Program-made: the position numbers and the translations under genes
Notes under the pieces: generated by a model
What the model was told of the DNA's origin: nothing
The model's database searches: none
The model's input: the letters and a program-made list of their open reading frames with translations, nothing else
Shown: positions 1 to 5,398 of the stretch, piece by piece
Position numbering within the stretch: the stretch's first letter is position 1
How the letters are laid out: every line of letters starts with the position of its first letter
Source: Rikenellaceae bacterium
Lineage (GTDB): Bacteria; Bacteroidota; Bacteroidia; Bacteroidales; UBA932
NCBI GenBank assembly: GCA_900767375.1
Contig: CAAFYX010000087.1
Span: forward strand, 1-16,349
DNA length: 16,349 bases
Reading direction: 5' to 3'

Positions 1-513
1 CACTTGAAGGTCAATCGCGAAAAGACGGAGGTCGGCAGCGCACGCGAGATGAAGTTCCTCGGCTACTCGTTCTACAAACGCCCGCTTGACGGTATGTGAA
101 GGCTCCGCATCCACCCCAAAAGCCTGCAAAAGATGAGGGCGAAACTCAAACTCATCACGGGCAGGAGTAACGGGATGGGTTACGAACGCAGGAAAGAAGT
201 CTTGCATCAAACCATCCGTGGATGGGTGCAATACTTCAAACTTGCGGATGCCAAGATATACTTTGAAAAGATGGATGAGTGGCTACGCAGACGCATACGA
301 ATGTGTATATGGAAGAATTGGAAGAAACCGAGCACACGCGTTAAGAATCTCGTTAAATGCGGGATAAAGCCATACTGGGCGAGAATCTACGGAAACAGTA
401 GTAAAGGGTACTGGGCAAATGCCGAAGGCATAATGCACCACGCAGCGACAAACGAAATGTTGCGAAGGGCAGGCTACCCGTGCCTTATGGACTACTATGT
501 CAAATTGCACTAA
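1..513 (+). pseudogene. ltrA: Group II intron reverse transcriptase/maturase, C-terminal part, interrupted by a stop codon
   Basis: The frame open from base 1 reads as the C-terminal third of a group II intron-encoded protein. The end of the RT region is seen as KFLGYSFYKR (residues about 18-27 of the visible part). It is followed by the maturase (X) domain with IRGWVQYFKLADAK, WLRRRIRMCIWKNWKKPSTR and a final ANAEGIMHHAATNEMLRRAGY block. A TGA at 97-99 interrupts the frame between GM and RLRIHPKSLQK, and homology resumes at once in the same frame, so this is a point nonsense mutation and not a frameshift. An ATG at 133 could restart translation, but would give only the X domain. No HNH endonuclease domain follows. 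The stop at 511-513 lies 10 bases before intron domain V, the normal position for an ORF in domain IV. The RT catalytic core lies upstream of the window. Family assignment is firm. Inactivity is inferred from the stop codon; a sequencing error or a TGA-to-TGG difference remains possible. Confidence 0.85.
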
Positions 514-522
514 TCAATGAAG

Positions 523-556
523 AACCGCCGTATGCCGAACGGCACGTACGGTGGTG
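523..556 (+). ncRNA. Group II intron domain V (catalytic hairpin)
   Basis: This is a 34-nt hairpin of classical domain V form. A 9-bp lower stem (524-532 with 547-555) is followed by a two-base bulge CG (545-546) on the 3' side. A 4-bp upper stem (533-536 with 541-544) is capped by a GAAC tetraloop. The catalytic triad position reads CGC (526-528), with the expected G.U wobble at its centre (G527 with T552). The conserved CGTA/TACG block follows. A CGC triad is known in some bacterial introns, such as the group IIC intron of Oceanobacillus, while most use AGC. The ribozyme core looks intact although the maturase frame is broken. Confidence 0.9.
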
Positions 557-611
557 TGAGAGGTCGGAAAACGAAAGTAGGAAGAAAACTTTCGTTTTCC
601 TCCTACTCGAT
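557..611 (+). ncRNA. Group II intron domain VI and 3' splice site
   Basis: A lower stem GAG-AGG (558-563) pairs with CCT-A-CTC (602-608), leaving A605 unpaired as the expected bulged branch-point adenosine. Above it is a perfect 13-bp stem (566-578 with 588-600) closed by a 9-nt purine loop (579-587). The intron most likely ends at the AT of 610-611, since group II introns end in AY a few bases after the branch point. The 3' exon then starts near 612. The 5' end of the intron is outside the window. Confidence 0.82.
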
Positions 612-648
612 TTCGATCCTTTCCAATGTTTCTGAGCAAGTTTTTGAC

Positions 649-732
649 AATATTGGACTATGTCTCATCGTTTTCGGGCTAGGTCTCAGTGTTTTCGGGC
701 TAGGTCTCAGCAATATTGGGCTAGGTCCACCC
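649..732. repeat. 21-bp tandem repeat carrying GGGCTAGGTC half-sites, four units
   Basis: Four head-to-tail units of exactly 21 bp start at 649, 670, 691 and 712. Units 2 and 3 differ only in their last base. Unit 1 is degenerate (GGACTATGTC in place of GGGCTAGGTC). Unit 4 merges into the first 36-nt hairpin of the left inverted repeat. The half-site is the same one that forms the arms of the palindromes flanking the transposase gene, so these look like unpaired half-sites multiplied in tandem next to the element. The stretch 612-648, just after the intron, shows no other recognisable content. Confidence 0.8.
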
Positions 733-860
733 TGGTGGTGGGGTACCTAGCCCACTGATGTTTTGTAATTTATTGGATACTAATATCTTGCGTATTTTTG
801 GCGGGCTAGGTCCCCGTGTAGCATAGGGGACCTAGCCCATTCTGCTTGGACACCTAGCCC
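707..860. repeat. Left ~154-bp inverted repeat with two 36-nt REP-like hairpins and a half-site
   Basis: The repeat contains hairpin A (718-753; 9-bp GGGCTAGGT/ACCTAGCCC outer stem with a GC-rich inner part). Hairpin B follows (803-838; perfect 13-bp stem GGGCTAGGTCCCC with a 10-nt loop), and then a half-site ACCTAGCCC (852-860). Every element has its reverse-complement partner at the mirror position in 2716-2869: paired coordinates always sum to 3576. The 49-nt spacers between hairpins A and B match at about 38 of 49 positions when one is reverse-complemented (counted by eye). The last half-site contains the stop codon of the transposase gene. Likely roles are transposase recognition sites (as REP elements are for RAYT proteins) and transcription termination. 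Confidence 0.85.
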
Positions 861-1822
861 GCGCCCTCGGTGCGGTCGGGCAGGTCCTCCCTTTTCTTCA
901 CGCCCATGATAGTCCGGACAACATCCCGGTCTATCTCGAAGGTCCGCGCTATCTGATTGGGATCCGTCTTAAAAGAATGGACGGCATAATGGATCAGATG
1001 GGCTTTCTTAGCCATTGAAAGATTTTCAACGTCTGCACCGAACCATTTCCTGGCCATCTCATTGACACTGGCCAGAAAGTCCCGGTCAGTCCGCTTGCTG
1101 CGTGGAGCGACCACTAACTGTTCTTTCACCTCTACCGTGTTCACACCACCGATCTGTTTGAGGAAGAAAGACTGATCATTGTGGAATGCCCCTTCCACAT
1201 ACTTCCAGTCACATATGGATGCAGGCTCCAGCTCCTTGTCCTTATTAAGAACCCAGCTTACTCCGTCCAGTCTGTCATTCGTATGCAGGATCATGCGTTT
1301 CTCCCTCTTCGTCAAATCCTTGACCTTCATTGTCCATGGGCTTTTTCCGTCACAGAACATCCCACGATATCCTGTCCATTTGTAGCTCTGGACGCTGTCC
1401 GCTCCGTTATCCATTGCATTTCTTACATCATACGCCACCGCGTTCCTCAAATATTTGATATCTCCTATAAAGATAGCCTTTGAATCAACACCGCTCATTA
1501 CCTCTGTACGTGCATACTTTGTCTGATGGTACATTGCCAGCATCCTCTTGATTTCGGTGCCGCAGCTGTCAGCGACATCCTGGCTGGATGCCAGTACCAC
1601 GCAATGAATATGTGTGGATACGACAGCATAAACGATCAGCACTACATTTTTCCGAAGACAACATACAGCAATGATCTTTACGGCGGCGTCACAGTCTTCA
1701 TCATCCCGGCACAGAATCCTGGTCTCAAGTCCTTCCAAAGAAATGTGGAACGGGAACACCTTGCACTCGCTTCCGTCCGGCAGCTTCCTCACCGGATTCA
1801 GAACAAAAAATCCATTCTTCAT
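854..1822 (-). CDS. REP-associated-type (IS200-like) HUH tyrosine transposase
   Basis: A 322-residue protein of the Y1 HUH family. The metal-binding motif is H71-I-H73 within VYAVVSTHIHCVVLA. A second conserved block, YLRNAVAYDVRN (124-135), corresponds to the Y..NPV-type segment of RAYT proteins and makes Y124 the best candidate for the catalytic tyrosine; Y98 and Y103 are alternatives. Residues about 245-310 form a helical C-terminal extension with a helix-turn-helix-like stretch (NQIARTFEIDRDVVRTIM), so the protein is roughly twice the size of compact RAYTs. Such enzymes nick and join single-stranded DNA at REP hairpins. The gene ends inside a GGGCTAGGT half-site and is flanked by REP-like palindromes, which supports the RAYT reading over an ordinary IS200 element. 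The ATG at 1822 is used as the start; no Shine-Dalgarno sequence is seen. It is divergent from the HD gene. The family call is solid; activity is unknown, since the YLRNAVAYD block deviates from the usual asparagine-proline. Confidence 0.82.
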   Translation of the reverse strand: MKNGFFVLNPVRKLPDGSECKVFPFHISLEGLETRILCRDDEDCDAAVKIIAVCCLRKNVVLIVYAVVSTHIHCVVLASSQDVADSCGTEIKRMLAMYHQTKYARTEVMSGVDSKAIFIGDIKYLRNAVAYDVRNAMDNGADSVQSYKWTGYRGMFCDGKSPWTMKVKDLTKREKRMILHTNDRLDGVSWVLNKDKELEPASICDWKYVEGAFHNDQSFFLKQIGGVNTVEVKEQLVVAPRSKRTDRDFLASVNEMARKWFGADVENLSMAKKAHLIHYAVHSFKTDPNQIARTFEIDRDVVRTIMGVKKREDLPDRTEGAG

Positions 1823-1844
1823 ATCACAGAACGTCCATTATTTT

Positions 1845-1853
1845 TGAAACATA
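1845..1853 (-). promoter_or_regulatory. Weak candidate -7 box of the transposase gene
   Basis: On the minus strand this reads TATGTTTCA, a one-mismatch fit to the Bacteroidota -7 element TAnnTTTG, placed 23 bases before the transposase ATG. No convincing -33 element accompanies it. It is offered only as the best candidate in the 172-bp divergent spacer. That spacer also holds an 8-bp inverted repeat (ATTCATAA...TTATGAAT, about 1893-1917), which could be an operator. Confidence 0.35.
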
Positions 1854-1974
1854 AAAATGGCATTTCTGCAACTATGCCGCAAGGAACATATAAATTCATA
1901 ACCAAGAATTTTATGAATCAATAAGTTTTCTATCATTTTTCAAGTTATGTATCAAGCATTCCGGGAATATTGAA

Positions 1975-1983
1975 TACTTTTGC
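1975..1983 (+). promoter_or_regulatory. -7 promoter box of the HD-domain gene
   Basis: TACTTTTGC matches the Bacteroidota -7 consensus TAnnTTTGC. It puts the transcription start near 1988-1990, only about 6 bases before the ATG at 1995, so the mRNA would be nearly leaderless. It also rules out the in-frame TTG at 1980 as the start, since that codon lies inside the promoter. No clear -33 element is seen. Confidence 0.6.
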
Positions 1984-1994
1984 GTGCAAAGGAT

Positions 1995-2705
1995 ATGAAT
2001 ATGGAAACGAAATTCGAGCATAAAGGAGAGCAGGTGTTCATCGGCTTTTCCACTGAGATAAGGCCGGAGGAACGACACATCCGGAAGGAAATCACAGAAT
2101 GGATTGACAATGAAATAATTCCGCAGTATGACGCCTTCGATGGCGGCCATCGCCGCGACCATGCCCGCTATGTCATCGACACCGCGCTCGGACTGGCGGA
2201 GCATTATGATGTCGATCACGAAATGGTAGCGGTCGCCGCCGCCTGTCACGACCTCGGCCTCAGCGTCGACCGCAAGACCCATCATCTCGAGTCCGGCCGC
2301 ATCATCCGCGGAATGAAGGAACTTCTGGAATGGTTCACCCCGGAGCAGATCGAAACCATCGCCCAAGCCGCCGAGGACCACCGCGCCTCGTCCAAGGATG
2401 AGCCGCGGACCATCTACGGGAAAATCATCGCTGAAGCCGACCGGCAGATCATCCCCGAGACTGTCATCCGACGCACAGTCCAGTTCGGCCTCGACCACTA
2501 TCCGGAGCTGGACAAGGAAGGGCACTGGCAGCGCACCGTCGAGCACCTCCACGAGAAGTACGCCGAAGGAGGTTACCTCAAGCTCTGGATTCCCGAGTCC
2601 CCGAACGCCGCCCGCCTCCAGGAACTCAGGTCAATAATCAATTCCCCAGCCACCCTCCGCCGCATCTTCGACTCCGCCTACTCCGCCGGAATTTCCGCCG
2701 AATAG
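1995..2705 (+). CDS. HD-domain phosphohydrolase
   Basis: A 236-residue soluble protein of the HD superfamily of metal-dependent phosphohydrolases. The metal ligands are visible in order: H56 (RRDHARYV), H85-D86 (AACHDLGL), H96/H97 (KTHHLESG), H129 (EDHR) and D149 (AEADRQ). There is no signal peptide and no membrane segment. The spacing fits a stand-alone HD hydrolase acting on a phosphate ester or nucleotide; the substrate cannot be read from sequence. The ATG at 1995 is preferred to the in-frame TTG at 1980, which overlaps the promoter; the ATG at 2001 is also possible. The gene is divergent from the transposase and ends 11 bases before the right inverted repeat. The two genes therefore fill the whole inverted-repeat-bounded unit. 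Whether it is a passenger of that unit or a resident gene next to which the repeats landed is open. Confidence 0.85.
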   Translation: MNMETKFEHKGEQVFIGFSTEIRPEERHIRKEITEWIDNEIIPQYDAFDGGHRRDHARYVIDTALGLAEHYDVDHEMVAVAAACHDLGLSVDRKTHHLESGRIIRGMKELLEWFTPEQIETIAQAAEDHRASSKDEPRTIYGKIIAEADRQIIPETVIRRTVQFGLDHYPELDKEGHWQRTVEHLHEKYAEGGYLKLWIPESPNAARLQELRSIINSPATLRRIFDSAYSAGISAE

Positions 2706-2715
2706 CGGCACATTT

Positions 2716-2869
2716 GGGCCAGGTGTGGCAATACCTTGGGCTAGGTCCACCTTGCTACAGGGGGACCTAGCCCGCTGTAAAATCGCAAGGTATTAGTAAC
2801 CAATAAATTACGAAATACCAATGGGCTAGGTACCCCACCACCAGTGGGGACCTAGCCCAAAAATGCTGT
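2716..2869. repeat. Right ~154-bp inverted repeat with two 36-nt REP-like hairpins and a half-site
   Basis: This is the mirror image of 707-860. It has a half-site GGGCCAGGT (2716-2724), hairpin B' (2738-2773, 11-bp outer stem, loop sharing TGCTACA with hairpin B read in reverse), a 49-nt spacer, and hairpin A' (2823-2858). Hairpin A' is nearly identical to hairpin A in reverse orientation. A' has a long stem: GGGCTAGGT, one bulged A, CCCCAC, then the complementary arm. A few further bases match outside the hairpin, up to 2869. Lying just after the HD gene, the hairpins could also act as its terminator. Confidence 0.85.
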
Positions 2870-2877
2870 GAAACCGC

Positions 2878-3034
2878 ATTAACCTTCGCCATTTGGTAGA
2901 AGGTTGCGATGGTATTCGGTGGAAAAGGCTTTAACCTTCGTCGTCAGGTGGAAGGTTACGGGCAAGAATGGCGGAATCAACATTAACCTTCGCAGTCTGG
3001 GCGAAGGTTGTACAGAAACAACGTGGAAGGTGCG
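2878..3034. repeat. 52-bp-period tandem array of AACCTTC...GAAGGTT hairpins, three units
   Basis: Three 25-nt imperfect palindromes (2881-2905, 2933-2957, 2985-3009) have arms AACCTTC and GAAGGTT and are spaced exactly 52 bases apart. Loops vary but keep a GG near the 3' side. The DNA between hairpins is less conserved but shares TGGnGGAA-like traces, suggesting an old tandem duplication. A fourth copy with the same arms and length lies at 11907-11931, so the palindrome is a dispersed family. The region 2870-3093 contains no credible gene. Confidence 0.75.
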
Positions 3035-3056
3035 AGCAAACGGGTTGGAGAAAACA

Positions 3057-3087
3057 ATTATCCCTCACCGGATGGGTGAGGGATAAT
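3057..3087 (-). terminator. Strong hairpin, probable terminator of the zinc metallopeptidase operon
   Basis: A perfect 13-bp stem (3057-3069 with 3075-3087) has a 5-nt loop and starts 6 bases after the minus-strand metallopeptidase stop. Read on the minus strand it is followed by TTGTTTT, consistent with an intrinsic terminator. The outer arms TTATCC...GGATAA and the 29-nt length match the palindromes at 11778-11889, so it may also be a repeat of that family. Confidence 0.7.
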
Positions 3088-3093
3088 GTGATA

Positions 3094-3954
3094 TTAAAGC
3101 TGGCTGTAGGCAGGGGAGAAGGTGTCACCGAGGTCGATGTTGCCGGTGGTGATGCCCTTCTTGAGCCATTTGCTGCGCTGTGCTGACGTACCGTGGTTGA
3201 AGGAATCAGGGACGGTGTAGCCGCGGGCTTTCTTCTGGAGGTAGTCGTCGCCGATCTTCGCAGCGACGGCCAGACCCTCGTCGATGTCGCCCTCCTCGAG
3301 GGAGCGGAACATCTTGTTGTCATAGTAAGCCCAGATGCCGGCGTAGAAGTCGGCCTGGAGCTCCAGACGCACGCTGATCTGGTTCGACTCCTTCTCGCTC
3401 ACGCGGCTCATCTGGTTGTGAGCCTGCTGAAGCGTACCGAGGAGGTACTGTACGTGGTGTCCCACCTCATGGGCGATGACGTATGCATAAGCGAAGTCGC
3501 CGTCAGCGCCTATCTGCTTCTTCATGGACGTGAAGAAAGAAAGGTCGAGATACACGCAGTGGTCACCGCTGCAGTAGAATGGTCCGCTCGACGAAGTCGC
3601 GCCGCCGCAGCCGGACTGAACCGCACCGCTGAAAAGAACGAGCTTCGGAGGAGTGTAGGTCATACCGTTCTGCTCGAATATCTTTGTCCACACGTCCTCT
3701 GTACCGGCAAGGATCTGCTTCGCGAATACCGCGAGTTCCTCCTCTTCCGCTGAAGGGGTGTAGTCCTGCTGGACCACGGAACCGCCGCCCATCTGCTGTA
3801 CGTTGTTGATGACGTCACCGGCATTGCCGCCCATAAGGAGGGTGATGATGCCGACAATGATGATTCCTCCCAGACCGAGACCGCCGGCTTTCGCCACGGT
3901 GCTGCCTCTGCGGTCCTCTACGTTGGAACTTTCTCTTCGTCCGTCAAGTCTCAT
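3094..3954 (-). CDS. ypfJ: YpfJ/KPN_02809-type neutral zinc metallopeptidase
   Basis: This 286-residue protein has the layout of the putative neutral zinc metallopeptidase family (YpfJ). It has a short charged N-terminus starting MRLDGRRESSN, one membrane anchor at about 25-42 (GGLGLGGIIIVGIITLLMGG), a low-complexity linker, and an extracytoplasmic peptidase domain. The zinc motif HEVGHH is at 162-167. A downstream ELQADFYAG supplies the probable third ligand, E198. Cysteines at 116, 128 and 133 lie in the SGCGGATSSSGPFYCSGDHCVYLD segment typical of the family. The physiological substrate of the family is not established. The ATG at 3954 is 12 bases after the stop of the upstream beta-barrel gene, so the two are probably co-transcribed from the promoter near 4656. 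A strong hairpin follows the stop. Confidence 0.88.
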   Translation of the reverse strand: MRLDGRRESSNVEDRRGSTVAKAGGLGLGGIIIVGIITLLMGGNAGDVINNVQQMGGGSVVQQDYTPSAEEEELAVFAKQILAGTEDVWTKIFEQNGMTYTPPKLVLFSGAVQSGCGGATSSSGPFYCSGDHCVYLDLSFFTSMKKQIGADGDFAYAYVIAHEVGHHVQYLLGTLQQAHNQMSRVSEKESNQISVRLELQADFYAGIWAYYDNKMFRSLEEGDIDEGLAVAAKIGDDYLQKKARGYTVPDSFNHGTSAQRSKWLKKGITTGNIDLGDTFSPAYSQL

Positions 3955-3966
3955 ATTGTCAATAGA

Positions 3967-4626
3967 TTAGAATAAGAATGCGATACCTACGTTAAGGGTG
4001 TTGCGGTGAAGTTTGAGGTTGCCGTCAACAGGATTTCCGTTCTCATCCTTGCTCTTCAGGCCGTCACCGATCTGGTTTACAATACCGAAGTTGTAGCCGA
4101 CAGTGATACGTGCCATGTCATTGATCTCATATCCGAGACCGAAGCCGAGCTTCACGTCGAAGCGGTCGAGATAGTCGTGCTTGTAGCAGTTAGCAAGATT
4201 GAGCTTGATGATGTCCAGTGCGTTAGCCCTGATGTTGGATGCGAGGCCGTATGTGAAGGTAGGACCTGCATATACGAATCCCTTGTCACCGTTTGTGAAT
4301 CCCATGGTGTAACCGATCTGGAAAGGAACGTTGAGGCTGTGCTCGTACAGGTTTCCCCAGAGATATCCGTTGACGACATTCGCCTTACCTGTCAGGAATG
4401 CATAGTACAGACCGGTCCTAACGCCGAAACCTTCTCCTTCAGTGATATCATAGAAAAGTCCTGCGTATGCTCCGTTCAGTGAGGTGCTTTTTTCCACAGC
4501 GTCCGCATAAGAGGCGCGGAGTGACTGGTTGAGATATCCTGCTTCTACAGATACCTGGGCTGAAGCCTTGGTACCGATGCCCATCAGCGTTGCGGCTGCG
4601 AGGGCGAAAATGATAAGTTTCTTCAT
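3967..4626 (-). CDS. Secreted outer-membrane beta-barrel protein (PorT-like)
   Basis: A 219-residue protein with a signal peptide (MKKLIIFALAAATLMGIGTKASAQ, cleavage expected after ASA). It then has alternating amphipathic beta-strand segments rich in G, Y and aromatic residues, ending in VGIAFLF with a C-terminal aromatic, as expected for an eight-stranded-type outer-membrane barrel of the PorT/OMP_b-brl class. The function is not recognisable. The reading frame stays open far upstream (to 5007), but the signal peptide and the promoter at 4652-4660 set the start at 4626; an ATG at 4638 is a close alternative. It is the first gene of a two-gene unit with the metallopeptidase and is divergent from the polysaccharide deacetylase gene. 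Confidence 0.8.
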   Translation of the reverse strand: MKKLIIFALAAATLMGIGTKASAQVSVEAGYLNQSLRASYADAVEKSTSLNGAYAGLFYDITEGEGFGVRTGLYYAFLTGKANVVNGYLWGNLYEHSLNVPFQIGYTMGFTNGDKGFVYAGPTFTYGLASNIRANALDIIKLNLANCYKHDYLDRFDVKLGFGLGYEINDMARITVGYNFGIVNQIGDGLKSKDENGNPVDGNLKLHRNTLNVGIAFLF

Positions 4627-4651
4627 TGTAACATTCATTTTATTTAGCACT

Positions 4652-4660
4652 GCAAATATA
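4652..4660 (-). promoter_or_regulatory. -7 promoter box of the beta-barrel / metallopeptidase unit
   Basis: The minus strand reads TATATTTGC, an exact match to TAnnTTTGC. A TTGACA lies about 20 bases upstream as a possible -33 element. The predicted transcription start is about 20 bases before the ATG at 4626. The box is only 12 bases from the divergent plus-strand promoter. Confidence 0.7.
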
Positions 4661-4672
4661 AGGAAAACTTTG

Positions 4673-4680
4673 TAGATTTG
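4673..4680 (+). promoter_or_regulatory. -7 promoter box of the polysaccharide deacetylase gene
   Basis: TAGATTTG matches TAnnTTTG 22 bases before the ATG at 4703. It lies back to back with the minus-strand box at 4652-4660, so the two divergent polymerase footprints would overlap. Confidence 0.6.
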
Positions 4681-4702
4681 TGTCAAACAACTCAAAACCA
4701 CC

Positions 4703-5398
4703 ATGAACACAATGACCAAGACCCTTGCTGCAGCATGCACCGCCGCCCTGGTGGTCAGCGCATGCGGCCCGAAAGACGAGAAACTCATAGCCCTCAGCTT
4801 CGACGACGGCCCTAACCTCGTCACCACCCCTCTGGTGCTCGACGTCCTCGCAGAGAACGGCATCAGCGCCTCCTTCTTCGTTGAAGGCCAATACATCAAC
4901 GACACCACCGCCGCGATGATGCTCCGTGCCGTCGACCTCGGCTGCGACATCGAGAACCACTCCTGGTCCCACCAGCCGATGAGCACCCTCTCCGACGAGG
5001 AGATCAATACCGAAATCTACAACACCTCCGCCCTCGTCGAGAAGTACACCGGCCGCGCCCCGCGCTTCTTCCGCCCACCGTACATCGACCATAACAAGCT
5101 GATGCACAGCCTCATCGGCCTGACCTTCATCTGCGGCCAGGGCTGCGATGACTGGGTGCCGGAAGTGACCGCCCAGCAGCGCGCCGACTCCGTCATCGCG
5201 CACGCCGCCGACGGTCAGATAGTCCTCCTCCACGACTTCGAGGGCAATTCCAATACCGTCGAGGCGCTCAAAACAATAATCCCCGAACTCAAGGCCCGGG
5301 GATTCAGATTCGTGACCGTTCCGGAGCTGTTCGAGGCCAAGGGCGTAGCCCTCGAGCCCAACAACGGGAAGATCTATACCAATGTCCTGACGGACTAA
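4703..5398 (+). CDS. Polysaccharide deacetylase family lipoprotein (NodB domain, CE4)
   Basis: A 231-residue protein with a lipoprotein signal peptide ending in the lipobox VSAC (Cys21). It is followed by a compact NodB domain. Motif 1 is SFDDGP (32-37; D34 catalytic base, D35 metal ligand). Motif 2 is HSWSH (86-90; two histidine metal ligands). Motif 3 is RFFRPPY (121-127) and motif 5 is LLHDF (175-179; catalytic histidine H177). The complete set predicts an active metal-dependent deacetylase of N-acetylated sugar polymers, in the periplasm or at the cell surface. The exact polymer is unknown; peptidoglycan and host or dietary chitooligosaccharides are candidates. The start at 4703 gives the complete signal peptide; ATG 4712 is also possible. 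It converges on the aminotransferase gene, with the two stop codons overlapping. Confidence 0.9.
   Translation: MNTMTKTLAAACTAALVVSACGPKDEKLIALSFDDGPNLVTTPLVLDVLAENGISASFFVEGQYINDTTAAMMLRAVDLGCDIENHSWSHQPMSTLSDEEINTEIYNTSALVEKYTGRAPRFFRPPYIDHNKLMHSLIGLTFICGQGCDDWVPEVTAQQRADSVIAHAADGQIVLLHDFEGNSNTVEALKTIIPELKARGFRFVTVPELFEAKGVALEPNNGKIYTNVLTD

Noticed and set aside
97..99. TGA read through as tryptophan or another residue in the maturase.
   Set aside because: Other genes in the window use TGG for tryptophan and TGA as stop (potC), so recoding has no support.
612..648. A recognisable 3' exon gene or tRNA at the intron insertion site.
   Set aside because: No coding frame or tRNA fold could be supported in this short stretch.
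517..750. A 77-residue open frame after the intron maturase.
   Set aside because: It runs through intron domains V and VI and the 21-bp repeat; its repeated protein sequence only reflects the DNA repeat.
1980..1982. TTG as start codon of the HD gene.
   Set aside because: It lies inside the TAnnTTTG promoter box and upstream of the predicted transcription start.
2878..3034. The 25-nt repeats with ~27-nt spacers resemble a tiny CRISPR array.
   Set aside because: Repeats are imperfect with variable centres, only three units exist, and there is no leader or cas gene in the window.
4627..5007. A long N-terminal extension of the beta-barrel protein.
   Set aside because: It lies opposite the deacetylase gene and upstream of the promoter at 4652-4660; the signal peptide marks the real start at 4626.
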